From NCBI GenBank assembly GCA_002480565.1, contig DLCK01000079.1, forward strand, positions 34,222 to 98,221: 64,000 bases of DNA. The letters are read 5' to 3'. Shown one piece after another: positions 28,453 through 36,385 of this stretch. Positions within the stretch are counted from its first letter, which is position 1. Every line of letters starts with the position of its first letter. The translations under genes were made by a program, and so were the position numbers. A model generated the notes under the pieces. It saw only the letters and a list, made by a program, of their open reading frames with translations, did not search any database and was not told the origin of the DNA. Origin of the DNA: Phycisphaerales bacterium UBA7800 (GTDB taxonomy: Bacteria > Planctomycetota > Phycisphaerae > Phycisphaerales > Phycisphaeraceae).

Positions 28453-28466
28453 GCCTCTGTGGTTAA
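28453..28466. repeat. Isolated A-type half arm
   Basis: GCCTCTGTGGTTAA in the xseA-xseB gap is identical in style to the outer part of A-type right arms, but I see no matching left arm nearby. It looks like a remnant. Confidence 0.5.
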
Positions 28467-28525
28467 GGTCAATAACGATCACATTCGCCTTTACACCTTC
28501 AAATTTCTGCTAAACTGTCACGGAT

Positions 28526-28765
28526 ATGAGTAAAGGTAAATTTGAACAATCCATCGAACAGCTCGAAGAGATTATCGAGCAGATCGAGTCCGGCGAAATC
28601 GGGCTGGAAGATTCCATCACCCAGTACGAGAAGGGCTCCAAGCTCATCGAAAAGTGTCAGGCGATTTTGAATCGGGCTCAAGCTCGGATCACCGAACTGA
28701 CCGACGATGGTTCTGGACAGCTAAAATCCCCATCTGACGATCAGGCACCCCAAGAGAGAGAGTAA
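28526..28765 (+). CDS. xseB: Exodeoxyribonuclease VII small subunit
   Basis: A 79-residue helical protein that forms the stalk of ExoVII with XseA. FEQSIEQLEEIIEQIESGEIGLEDSI and the following YEKGSKLIEKCQAILNRAQ are the family hallmarks. The C-terminal 20 residues are polar and probably disordered. The gene is preceded by xseA and followed three bases later by a prepilin peptidase gene, so all three are probably cotranscribed. Confidence 0.93.
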   Translation: MSKGKFEQSIEQLEEIIEQIESGEIGLEDSITQYEKGSKLIEKCQAILNRAQARITELTDDGSGQLKSPSDDQAPQERE

Positions 28766-28768
28766 ACC

Positions 28769-29974
28769 TTGAGCGATTGGCCGTGGTATCTCCTGATAGC
28801 CTTCTATGGCTCATGTGTCGGCAGTTTCCTGAACGTGGTCATCTACCGACTGCCCGAAGGCAAAAGTATTGTCACGCCTCCCAGTGCCTGCCCGCATTGC
28901 GGTAAGACGCTACGGATGTGGGAGAATATCCCTGTTTTGGCGTGGTTTTTCCTGGGTGGCAAATGTGCACGCTGCAAAACACCCATCAGTTTTCAATATC
29001 CTGCCATCGAACTTCTCACCGGCTTGTTGTTTCTGGCATGCCCGTTGGTCTACTTCCATACGGATATGCAGATGCCTTTTGCGGAGGTCGGTATCAACGG
29101 CAGTTGGCCGATCCTTATCGTACATTTGATGCTTATTGCTGCGTTGGTTGCTGCCACGATGATCGACATTCGACATTACATTATCCCGTTGGGTATCCCC
29201 TACGTGATCATTGCGTTGGCATTGGTGGTTTACCCGGTTGCTGCTCATATGGGAGTGGACTTCCGACATGTGGTGGAGCTACCTCATGGCGGTGGTGTTC
29301 GGATTGCCCTTGGCGGATTGATTGGGTTGATCCTTGCCAATGTACTGCTTCGAGTGGGTGTCTTACCTTACAGCTTTGCTGATGAACAGCAGTGGCTTGA
29401 GTCGATTCAGAAAGAGCAGCAGGAGCAAGGCGCAATTGGCAATGTGCCTTCAGCCACATCCCAACCCGTCGCATCGGATGATGGACATCATCACACGCCG
29501 ATCGACATTTATCTGCAATACCCGCACACTCGTCGTGAGATGGCCAAGGAGTCATTGTTTCTGGCGATCCCACTGGCATGTATGATTGCTGGATACTTCC
29601 TTTTACCGCTGGCTGGGCAGGTTGAAGGGATGTATTGGCTGCGTGCTCTGGCAGGGGTGATTCTTGGTTATATCAGTGGTGGGGCGGTCATCTGGATCAC
29701 GCGGATCCTCGGTTCCTATGCCTTTGGCAAAGAGGCGATGGGGCTGGGCGATGTGCATTTACTTGCAGCAATCGGGGCGGTGCTTGGCCCCATTGACCCG
29801 CTGTATGTCTTTTTCCTGGCACCGTTCTTCGGGTTGCTGGCTGCTCTAATCAGCTTTGGTGTTGCTCGGATTTACAAGGGGCAAGCTCGCGTGATTCCCT
29901 ACGGCCCGTATCTGGCGGGAGCGACTTTGGTGATCATGTTCGCTGGTAAATTTTTCGAACACATCATTGGCTGA
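28769..29974 (+). CDS. Type IV prepilin peptidase / N-methyltransferase (A24 family)
   Basis: A 401-residue inner-membrane aspartic peptidase that cleaves and methylates prepilin-like proteins. The N-terminal segment GSFLNVVIYRLPEGKSIV and the two CxxC pairs (CPHCGKTL, CARCKTPI) belong to the methyltransferase domain. The catalytic Asp residues lie in MIDIRHYIIP and GLGDVHLLAAIG. Between them is an unusually long polar loop (about residues 205-262, with a HHHTP run), which makes the protein over 100 residues longer than PilD. It starts at TTG 28769, three bases after xseB. It is distinct from the CpaA-type peptidase in the Tad locus. Confidence 0.9.
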   Translation: MSDWPWYLLIAFYGSCVGSFLNVVIYRLPEGKSIVTPPSACPHCGKTLRMWENIPVLAWFFLGGKCARCKTPISFQYPAIELLTGLLFLACPLVYFHTDMQMPFAEVGINGSWPILIVHLMLIAALVAATMIDIRHYIIPLGIPYVIIALALVVYPVAAHMGVDFRHVVELPHGGGVRIALGGLIGLILANVLLRVGVLPYSFADEQQWLESIQKEQQEQGAIGNVPSATSQPVASDDGHHHTPIDIYLQYPHTRREMAKESLFLAIPLACMIAGYFLLPLAGQVEGMYWLRALAGVILGYISGGAVIWITRILGSYAFGKEAMGLGDVHLLAAIGAVLGPIDPLYVFFLAPFFGLLAALISFGVARIYKGQARVIPYGPYLAGATLVIMFAGKFFEHIIG

Positions 29975-30159
29975 CTCAATCCTCCCCATAAATCTGCCTT
30001 AAGCTGATTATCCGAAAAAAACTTCCGGGGGGTTAGCAAATTCTAAGCATTCGGTCTGTCTTAGCTTAAAAATTCTGGTATTCTGGTAGCATCAGCGATG
30101 AGTGTGGACAGGAGGTCTGCACGCTGTTAATTGAATGGTCGAACCAAGAGGAGCGAAAC
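29975..30159. other. Gap before the OmpA-like lipoprotein gene
   Basis: A 185-base gap that likely holds the promoter for the OmpA-like gene. ATTCTGG occurs twice near 30067-30085, and a GAGGAG ribosome site precedes the ATG. I saw no clear -35/-10 pair or hairpin terminator. Confidence 0.4.
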
Positions 30160-30855
30160 ATGCAGGGTATCCGAGGATTGATGGTGGTTGTGGCTTTGGC
30201 GGGAGCGATGCTGCCTTTGACAGGTTGTAACAAGCGTCTGATTGATGAGCGTAATGCGCTTTACACACAAAACACAGAACTGCAGGATGAGCTTAACCGC
30301 TGTCGTGCAGCGATGGATTCAGCTGAAGGCGATCGTGGTAACCTGATGAACCAGATCAGCAGTCTGCAGAATCAACTCGCTGTTGAACGTTCCAAGCCCC
30401 CGGTTGTCCAACGTGTGGAAGTACCAACGCCAGTCGTCACACCTGTGGTCCAGGCCAGAACCGGCTTTGATAATATCGCAGGTATTGAAACCGAAACCGG
30501 CAACGGCACCATCACCGTCCGCGTGCCCGGTGACGTGCTCTTTTCCTCAGGCAAGACCACGCTCAAAAGCCAGGCCCAGTCAACCTTGGACAAAATCGCC
30601 AGTGTCATTCGTCGTGATTATGGTTCCAAAACCATTCGCGTTGAAGGCTACACCGACACCGATCCCATCCGCAAGAGCAAGTGGGCGGACAACCTTGACC
30701 TTTCACTGGCTCGCGCTGCTTCCGTGCATCGCTATCTCCAGAAGAAGGGCATCAACGGACGCCAACTCGAAGCTGTGGGCTTAGGTGAATGGCATCCTCG
30801 CTCATCCAAAGCAAAAAGTCGCCGCGTGGAAATCGTGGTTGTGTTAAATGACTAA
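30160..30855 (+). CDS. OmpA-family peptidoglycan-associated lipoprotein
   Basis: A 231-residue lipoprotein with signal peptide and lipobox (PLTGC at residues 19-23). A helical coiled-coil segment follows (about residues 27-80: ERNALYTQNTELQDELNRC and on), then a Pro/Val-rich linker. The OmpA C-terminal domain spans about residues 108-230. VEGYTDTDPIRKSKWADNL and LSLARAASVHRYLQKKGI contain the Asp and Arg positions that bind diaminopimelate in peptidoglycan. It probably ties the outer membrane to the cell wall. GAGGAG lies seven bases before the ATG. Confidence 0.9.
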   Translation: MQGIRGLMVVVALAGAMLPLTGCNKRLIDERNALYTQNTELQDELNRCRAAMDSAEGDRGNLMNQISSLQNQLAVERSKPPVVQRVEVPTPVVTPVVQARTGFDNIAGIETETGNGTITVRVPGDVLFSSGKTTLKSQAQSTLDKIASVIRRDYGSKTIRVEGYTDTDPIRKSKWADNLDLSLARAASVHRYLQKKGINGRQLEAVGLGEWHPRSSKAKSRRVEIVVVLND

Positions 30856-30860
30856 GGAGA

Positions 30861-30987
30861 GTGATTAGTGATTAGTGATTAGAGATTAGGTAAGACAGCC
30901 AACGCTTTGTTTTCATTGTTCCTGTTTACATAGGCAATATCAACGTCCTGTCTTCTTCTACTCCCTATTCCCAATTCACTACTCCCT
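30861..30987. repeat. Intergenic inverted repeat, B-type (GTGATTA / CTACTCCC units)
   Basis: The left arm (30861-30891) consists of GTGATTA 7-base units. The right arm (30955-30987) is CTACTCCCTATTCCCAATTCACTACTCCC. The arms pair imperfectly because the left arm uses GATTAGT units and the right arm mostly the complement of GGGAGTAG units. The right arm ends six bases before the hisH ATG. Confidence 0.7.
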
Positions 30988-30993
30988 AAAAAA

Positions 30994-31629
30994 ATGATCG
31001 GCATCATCGACTACGGCATGGGCAATCTGCGCAGTGTGCAGAAAGCTTTTGAATCTCTGGATATCCAGGCAACCATCCTTGCTAACCCGGATCAGTTGGA
31101 CGCAGAGGTCTCACATCTGGTGCTCCCAGGTGTTGGTGCGTTTGGTGATGGTATGACACATCTGCGTGAACGCGGTTGGATCGACCCCATGCATCAATTT
31201 ATCAAGACCGGCAAGCCCATGCTTGGGATTTGTCTTGGTATGCAATTGATCTTTGAGAGTTCACAGGAAGATGCCCCCGCAGACGATCAGCCGATCCTGG
31301 GGCTTGGTTTGGTTAAAGGTCAAGTCAAACGCTTTGCCGGTAATGCCTACGGCCCCGGCAAGCTCAAAGTCCCGCACATGGGTTGGAACAGCATCGACAT
31401 CCAACGTCCCGTGAAGCTCTTTGACGGTTTGGAAGACCAGTCACATGTCTACTTTGTGCACGGGTACTACTGCTGCCCAACGGATGCGAGCATCACCATT
31501 GCCACCACCGATTATGGTGATCCGTTCTGTTCGTCAATACAGCAGGATAACCTCTGGGCCACACAGTTTCACCCTGAAAAATCGCAACGCATCGGCCTGA
31601 AAATGTTGGAGAATTTCGCAACATGTTAA
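30994..31629 (+). CDS. hisH: Imidazole glycerol phosphate synthase, glutamine amidotransferase subunit
   Basis: A 211-residue class I amidotransferase that supplies ammonia to HisF in histidine synthesis. It starts IGIIDYGMGNLRSVQKAFE. The nucleophile elbow is GICLGMQLIFESS, and the His/Glu pair is in TQFHPEKSQRIGLK. PHMGWNSI is also conserved. There is no Shine-Dalgarno: the ATG directly follows an A-rich stretch after a B-type repeat arm. No other his genes are in the window. Its 3' end overlaps the next gene by seven bases. Confidence 0.95.
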   Translation: MIGIIDYGMGNLRSVQKAFESLDIQATILANPDQLDAEVSHLVLPGVGAFGDGMTHLRERGWIDPMHQFIKTGKPMLGICLGMQLIFESSQEDAPADDQPILGLGLVKGQVKRFAGNAYGPGKLKVPHMGWNSIDIQRPVKLFDGLEDQSHVYFVHGYYCCPTDASITIATTDYGDPFCSSIQQDNLWATQFHPEKSQRIGLKMLENFATC

Positions 31630-32756
31630 CCAGCCCGTCACTGTTTGATTTACCCCATCCGGTCATGGGTGATGCAGCTTTCCCATTGCTTGCCCCCGAA
31701 AGTCCCGAATATCAATACGTTGCCTGCCAGTGGGATTTACAAGAGCATCCTGAAAAGCGTGCTCATTGGATTGGTTTGTTTCGCAGTCACTTTGAATCCT
31801 TATCGCAGCAGGCCGTTGCCGAAGCCGCCGACCGTGGTGAATCCGAGGCGTCGGTTTTGCCGAAGTTGGCTGTTGCTTCCGATTTGTTTATGACCTACCT
31901 GGATCAGATCGAAGCCAACCCAACGTGTTTTGGGACGCTGTACATCATTCAAATCTGCTATGCCCGTGAAAAAGCGCTGCGCGAAGCAGGACTCGCGGAC
32001 CCTTACCGCTTGGCTAAAGCTCGGGAAAATGATGCAGCACTCAAACTCCTCCCCGCACTGTTTGAGGAGTTGGATGCACTGCCTGATCCACAAAAAGCAG
32101 AGCAGGTCATGCGAGGCACTTTTGCTGGCAACATCTTCGACCTCGGTGCCACCAAGACCGTCGAGCTATTCAAAGATGGTAAACCTGTCGACTTTCATGA
32201 TGTCCGTAACAAACTTGCCCCACGCCCTTGGCTCATCGACGGACTCGATGCATGGAACCAGAAAATTTCCAGTGATAAACCTTACACCGCTGCCGCAGTA
32301 TTCGTGGACAATGCCGGTTGTGATGTAATCCTGGGCATGATTCCTTTTGTACGTGACCTGCTTCAGCGCAATATCAATGTCGTCCTCACCGCCAACTCCT
32401 ACCCGGCATTGAATGATATTATCCACAGTGAATTGGTCCCCATTATCAACGGCATAGCCAACTGGGATAAGACCATCGCTGATGCCTTGGATAATCACAC
32501 GCTCCGCGTTGTCCCATCGGGCAATGGTGCTCCGCTCATTGACCTTAATTATGTCGGTGAAGAACTCGTCGATGCAGTCAACGAGATGAATGTCGATCTG
32601 GTGGTTTTGGAAGGCATGGGACGCGCGATTGAAAGTAATCTCAACGCTCAGTTCACCTGCGATTCACTGAACATTGCCATGATCAAAGACACCGGCGTCG
32701 CTAACGCACTAGGCGGCAAAGTCTACGACCTACTCTGCAAGTATCAGCAGAAGTGA
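31623..32756 (+). CDS. DUF89/ARMT1-like damage-control phosphatase
   Basis: A 377-residue protein of the DUF89 family. These are metal-dependent phosphatases thought to remove damaged or overflow phosphometabolites; members are fused to pantothenate kinase in eukaryotes. FVDNAGCDVILGMIPFVRDLL holds the conserved Asp-Asn metal site, and VVLEGMGRAIESN and IAMIKDTGVAN are the other conserved blocks. It overlaps hisH by seven bases, so translation is likely coupled, which suggests cleanup of a metabolite near histidine or sugar-phosphate metabolism. The substrate is not shown. Confidence 0.83.
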   Translation: MLTSPSLFDLPHPVMGDAAFPLLAPESPEYQYVACQWDLQEHPEKRAHWIGLFRSHFESLSQQAVAEAADRGESEASVLPKLAVASDLFMTYLDQIEANPTCFGTLYIIQICYAREKALREAGLADPYRLAKARENDAALKLLPALFEELDALPDPQKAEQVMRGTFAGNIFDLGATKTVELFKDGKPVDFHDVRNKLAPRPWLIDGLDAWNQKISSDKPYTAAAVFVDNAGCDVILGMIPFVRDLLQRNINVVLTANSYPALNDIIHSELVPIINGIANWDKTIADALDNHTLRVVPSGNGAPLIDLNYVGEELVDAVNEMNVDLVVLEGMGRAIESNLNAQFTCDSLNIAMIKDTGVANALGGKVYDLLCKYQQK

Positions 32757-32830
32757 TTAAATAGACGCATCACAATAGCTGCGACACTGCGTGTTGCTGT
32801 TGCATCGCAAGATGCAAAACAATCACCCGT

Positions 32831-33472
32831 TTAATGTGACTGTGCTTCAAGTAATTCGGACACAGTCACCATTTCAAGGTTGCGTGCTTTGAACATACGA
32901 ATCACATCCGGCATGATGGATATTGTTTTGTCACTCCAACTGTGAAACAAAATCACATCGCCAGCTTTGGTGTCGGTGATTGCGTTGTTCAAAATGGTCT
33001 GAGCGTCAAGGTTCCGATCCCAATCGCGACTGTCTTGTGCAGCATTGATGCTGGGCAAACCAAGCTCGTTAATCACCGTCCAAATTCGGTCGTCATGTTC
33101 CAAACCCGGAGCGCGATAAATCACAGGACGGATACCTGTAGCTTGCTCAATGATTTGTTGACTGCTGACGATTTGATCCTGCATCTGCTCGAAGCTGGTG
33201 CAATCATGAGCATAGAGATGTGTCCGTGAGTGGTTGCCAATCTCATGTCCAGCAGCGATGATTTGCTTGGCAATTTCAGGGAATTTGAGTACGTGTTCGC
33301 CGATAGTGAAAAACGTGGCCTTAACCTTTTCCTCTGCAAAAAGCTCAAGAAGCTTGGGCACATTCACAGCGTCGGGCCCATCATCAAATGTCAACGCGAC
33401 GTAAGGCATATCGGTTGAGATATGCGTGACCGGTTGGTTGGCTCGTGGGGATGCATGTTGCGTGGACGTCAT
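32831..33472 (-). CDS. Polysaccharide deacetylase (NodB domain), cytosolic form
   Basis: A 213-residue carbohydrate esterase family 4 protein. Metal-binding and catalytic motifs are TFDDGPD (residues 28-34) and HEIGNHSRTH; YRAPGLEHD and ILFHSWSD form the rest of the active site. It has no obvious signal peptide, unlike its upstream paralogue. The start overlaps the stop of that paralogue by four bases (ATGA). The two proteins are clearly related along their whole length, so they look like a tandem duplication. Substrates may include peptidoglycan or exported acetylated glycans. Confidence 0.87.
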   Translation of the reverse strand: MTSTQHASPRANQPVTHISTDMPYVALTFDDGPDAVNVPKLLELFAEEKVKATFFTIGEHVLKFPEIAKQIIAAGHEIGNHSRTHLYAHDCTSFEQMQDQIVSSQQIIEQATGIRPVIYRAPGLEHDDRIWTVINELGLPSINAAQDSRDWDRNLDAQTILNNAITDTKAGDVILFHSWSDKTISIMPDVIRMFKARNLEMVTVSELLEAQSH

Positions 33473-34152
33473 TTTTTTGCACTTTCAAGCAACGTCTTGA
33501 CCGTCACCATTTCCAAACCCGCTGCCTTGATGCGCTTGATCATCTCCGGCATGACTTGCAGTGTCTCATCCCGCCAACTGTGCATTAAAATCACGTCACC
33601 GGCTTTAATATTCTCGGTCGCTTTCTCCAGAATGTATGCAGCATCTTTGTTCTTGTCCCAGTCACTGGTGTACTTGCTGGCATTGATACTTGGTAATTTC
33701 AATTCATCAAGAATGGTCCAGACTTTCTCATCATGAGCAAGGTATGGCGCTCGAAACGTCACCGGCGTGATACCGATGGTGTCGGTGATGATGGTCTGAT
33801 TGGTGACGATTTCTTCACGGACTTTTTCAACCGACTCACACTTGGGCAAATTCGCATGGGTGTTGGAATGATTGCCGACTTCATGACCTTCAGCAGCCAT
33901 GCGTTTGGTGATTTGCGGGAATTTTTTGACGTTTTTACCCAGCACATAAAACGTCGCTTTGACGCCTTCTTGTTTAAACAGTTCAAGAAGTTTGATCACG
34001 TTTTTATCATCAGGCCCATCATCAAACGTCAACGCGACGTAGGGTTTGACGGTCTGGATGTGGCCAAAGGGTTGGTGAGCGGACTGAGCGTTGGCAGTTG
34101 TCATGGCAAATCCAATGAGCAGAACAAAACAAGAAATAAACGTGCGATGCAT
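33469..34152 (-). CDS. Polysaccharide deacetylase (NodB domain), secreted form
   Basis: A 227-residue CE4 family protein with a signal peptide (first ~22 residues, ending TTANAQSA). Motif 1 is TFDDGPD near residue 43, motif 2 is HEVGNHSNTH, then FRAPYLAHDEK and VILMHSW. All metal ligands (Asp, two His) are present, so it should be active as an exported N-deacetylase of amino-sugar polymers. CGGAG lies before the ATG. Translation of the downstream paralogue is coupled through a four-base overlap. Confidence 0.9.
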   Translation of the reverse strand: MHRTFISCFVLLIGFAMTTANAQSAHQPFGHIQTVKPYVALTFDDGPDDKNVIKLLELFKQEGVKATFYVLGKNVKKFPQITKRMAAEGHEVGNHSNTHANLPKCESVEKVREEIVTNQTIITDTIGITPVTFRAPYLAHDEKVWTILDELKLPSINASKYTSDWDKNKDAAYILEKATENIKAGDVILMHSWRDETLQVMPEMIKRIKAAGLEMVTVKTLLESAKK

Positions 34153-34225
34153 AGTGGGCTCCGATTCAAAATGAACGGGTTTGAAGGACTGGCAGGTTCT
34201 GTATTGTATCGCATTTTAAGTCTTG

Positions 34226-35317
34226 TTACTGCTGACTCATCACGCGGTAGCGGTGAGGCGTCATGCCAACCTGTCGTTTGAAAATACGGTGGAAATGTTC
34301 GACGGATTCAAACCCACAATCCAGCGCGACCGTCAGGATGGTGTCATCATGTTCATAGAGTTTACGCTTAGCCAATGAGACCCGTAGCCGATGCAGGTAT
34401 TGGATCAGAGACATCCCGGTCTGACTGCGAAACTCACGTGCAAGATGAGATCCTGAAACATGAACGTGCTTAGCCACATCAGACAAACTCACCGGCTCGG
34501 TTGCATGCTCATGTAAAAAGCTAATCGCATCACGCACCATCGGACTTTGTGCATTGGCATGCCCTTCATCCGAGGGCAGATACACCAGCAGATCCGAGAT
34601 CACTTCGCGGACCATCAGCGGGAAATCACTAAAAGCATGTGTCGCATAAATCCGACTCATCGCGCGATTGAAGACGAAGGACAGCGATGCGTTAATGTCT
34701 GCTGTGCGAGTGATGGCAGCGATGAACTCAGTGATCTTGCGTCTGACATCATGTAGGTGTTGTCGGTGTCGCAGCAAAACCGTCCGCAACCACAAATCAA
34801 CTGCCGTTTGCCAATGTGGTTCATGGCGAATGATTTGCCCAAGCGCTATGCGCATCGCATCTATCTCATCCTGCAAACTTGGTGGCAAGCTGTCTGGCTG
34901 CTCGTGGACTTGGGCCAATTCTTCTGAACGCAGCAGGATGATGGACTGTTGAATCGCATGCACCCATGACGCTGGTGACTGACAGGGATAAAACGTGCCA
35001 AGGAGTCGGAACTGTTTTGCGAGTTGGGATTCGAGTCGGTCGGTTCGCTGATCCGTGAAAATATAAAGCAGGCCCGGATGCAGATGCAGCAGTTTGATGT
35101 TGAGTTTTTTAAGTGCTGCCAATCGCCTTGATGATAAGTCGTCGGCTGGCAAACGCACGGTCATAACTTCATGCGGCCAGGTCAATTTCGCAGCCCGAAC
35201 GATTGAGCGAACTTTTGCGATACTTGGCTTGGCCCCACCGAAGACTGCATCTTGGAGCATCTGCTGTGTGTCAGGTTTTAGATCAAAATCAGTCATATAT
35301 TGAGTTAAATATACCAT
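34226..35317 (-). CDS. AraC-family transcriptional regulator
   Basis: A 363-residue protein with a C-terminal AraC-type double helix-turn-helix (about residues 258-360). The first HTH is SLSDVAKHVHVSGSHLAREFRS, and the second ends in TVALDCGFESVEHFHRIFKRQVGMTPHRYR. The N-terminal ~240 residues do not look like a standard cupin sensor; I do not recognise the domain. It diverges from a PhyH dioxygenase gene across a 94-base gap, the classic setting of a local regulator. The start is uncertain: 35317 or an ATG seven codons later; neither has a ribosome site. Confidence 0.87.
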   Translation of the reverse strand: MVYLTQYMTDFDLKPDTQQMLQDAVFGGAKPSIAKVRSIVRAAKLTWPHEVMTVRLPADDLSSRRLAALKKLNIKLLHLHPGLLYIFTDQRTDRLESQLAKQFRLLGTFYPCQSPASWVHAIQQSIILLRSEELAQVHEQPDSLPPSLQDEIDAMRIALGQIIRHEPHWQTAVDLWLRTVLLRHRQHLHDVRRKITEFIAAITRTADINASLSFVFNRAMSRIYATHAFSDFPLMVREVISDLLVYLPSDEGHANAQSPMVRDAISFLHEHATEPVSLSDVAKHVHVSGSHLAREFRSQTGMSLIQYLHRLRVSLAKRKLYEHDDTILTVALDCGFESVEHFHRIFKRQVGMTPHRYRVMSQQ

Positions 35318-35411
35318 GAATATGACAATAACGATCTATAAACTGATTGTGCAATCTGACTGATACAGATTCAACCTCATGACAACCCGATGACAGAATA
35401 AGGAATACCTC
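35318..35411. promoter_or_regulatory. Divergent promoter region between the AraC-type regulator and PhyH dioxygenase
   Basis: The 94-base AT-rich gap must hold promoters for both genes and probably AraC-type sites. Two TGACA repeats (at about 35335 and 35380) and ACTGATTGTGCAATCTGACTGAT, with repeated CTGA, are candidate operator half-sites. AAGGAA precedes the dioxygenase start. Confidence 0.45.
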
Positions 35412-36302
35412 ATGTCCTCAACAGCCACCGCCACCGCTTTGCGCCCGACGTTTGCCCCGATAAACCCGACACTTCAGCAGCTTGAAGGTGTCGCATTTGC
35501 CCGACCTCGGCCACGAGATTTGAAGTTCGGGTTAACGGCTGATCAGATCGAATTTTTCTGGGCCAATGGCTACGTCTCACTGCCCGGACTCTTTAGGCAT
35601 GATGAAGCACTTGCCTGGCAGGATGCAGCGGATCGAATTTACCACGACAAGTTGGCTGACCCGTTCAACGCAAGGTATGACTTTGCGACCGTTAAGGATG
35701 ATCAGGGCAAGGACACGGATGAACAGATACTTTGGAAGATTGATCCGTTTTATGATTTGGATATCGTCTTTCGCCGGGCGGTATTTGATCGTCGGATTCT
35801 TGATGCGCTGGCAAGTATCTATGGCGGACGTGAACCGCGATTGTTCAAAGATAAACTGATTTACAAACCACCCCATACCCATGGCAACGGCTTGCATCAG
35901 GATTACAACTGGTGGCAAGGTTATTGCACCAGCCTGATTTCTGTGGCGGTGTCGATTGATCCTGCTACGGAAGATAACGGCTGCACGGTGGTCTACCCGC
36001 GTGACCCACGTGATGGATACATCGGTGAGTTGGGGACGTTTGAGCATAAAATCGCTGATGCCGTTGATCCTGCTGCTGCGGTGAAAAATATCGCCAAGCC
36101 CGGAGACGTATTGTTGTTTCACTGCTTTACACCCCATGAAGCAGGGCCCAACAAAACGGATCATGTCCGCCGGCAGATGTTCCTGACGTACAACGACTCA
36201 GCGGATGGCGAGCATTATTTTTCGCATCGTGATCACTACCTTGAATACTACAAACAAGGCCATTTCAGCGATGAAGTCCGCGATAAGGTGTATTTTGAGT
36301 AA
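35412..36302 (+). CDS. Phytanoyl-CoA dioxygenase (PhyH) family protein
   Basis: A 296-residue Fe(II)/2-oxoglutarate-dependent oxygenase. The iron facial triad is His and Asp in GNGLHQDYNWW plus a distal His in FHCFTPHEAGPNKT; the 2-oxoglutarate Arg is probably in DHVRRQMFLTYN. GLTADQIEFFWANGYVSLPGLF is the usual N-terminal opening. Bacterial PhyH proteins hydroxylate diverse small molecules (amino acids, halogenated or lipid-like compounds); the substrate here is unknown. AAGGA is eight bases before the ATG. The divergent AraC-type regulator probably controls it. A bidirectional terminator follows. Confidence 0.88.
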   Translation: MSSTATATALRPTFAPINPTLQQLEGVAFARPRPRDLKFGLTADQIEFFWANGYVSLPGLFRHDEALAWQDAADRIYHDKLADPFNARYDFATVKDDQGKDTDEQILWKIDPFYDLDIVFRRAVFDRRILDALASIYGGREPRLFKDKLIYKPPHTHGNGLHQDYNWWQGYCTSLISVAVSIDPATEDNGCTVVYPRDPRDGYIGELGTFEHKIADAVDPAAAVKNIAKPGDVLLFHCFTPHEAGPNKTDHVRRQMFLTYNDSADGEHYFSHRDHYLEYYKQGHFSDEVRDKVYFE

Positions 36303-36330
36303 GTGTTCAGACGATTGATCTATGAAATAT

Positions 36331-36367
36331 AACAGCCGCGTCCGATGCAGACGCGGCTGTTTTATTT
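36331..36367. terminator. Bidirectional terminator
   Basis: Perfect 12-base GC-rich arms AACAGCCGCGTC and GACGCGGCTGTT have a seven-base loop. A T-rich tail follows on the plus strand, and an AT-rich stretch lies on the other side. It lies between the convergent PhyH and aminotransferase genes. Confidence 0.9.
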
Positions 36368-36385
36368 TGACGTTTTGGCGAAGTG

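Noticed and set aside
28354..28525. Search for a tRNA or riboswitch in the xseA-xseB gap
   Set aside because: No cloverleaf or known aptamer pattern seen; only a half A-type arm.
33733..34281. 182-residue plus-strand ORF across the secreted deacetylase
   Set aside because: Antisense to clear NodB motifs; Phe/Asp-rich mirrored composition.
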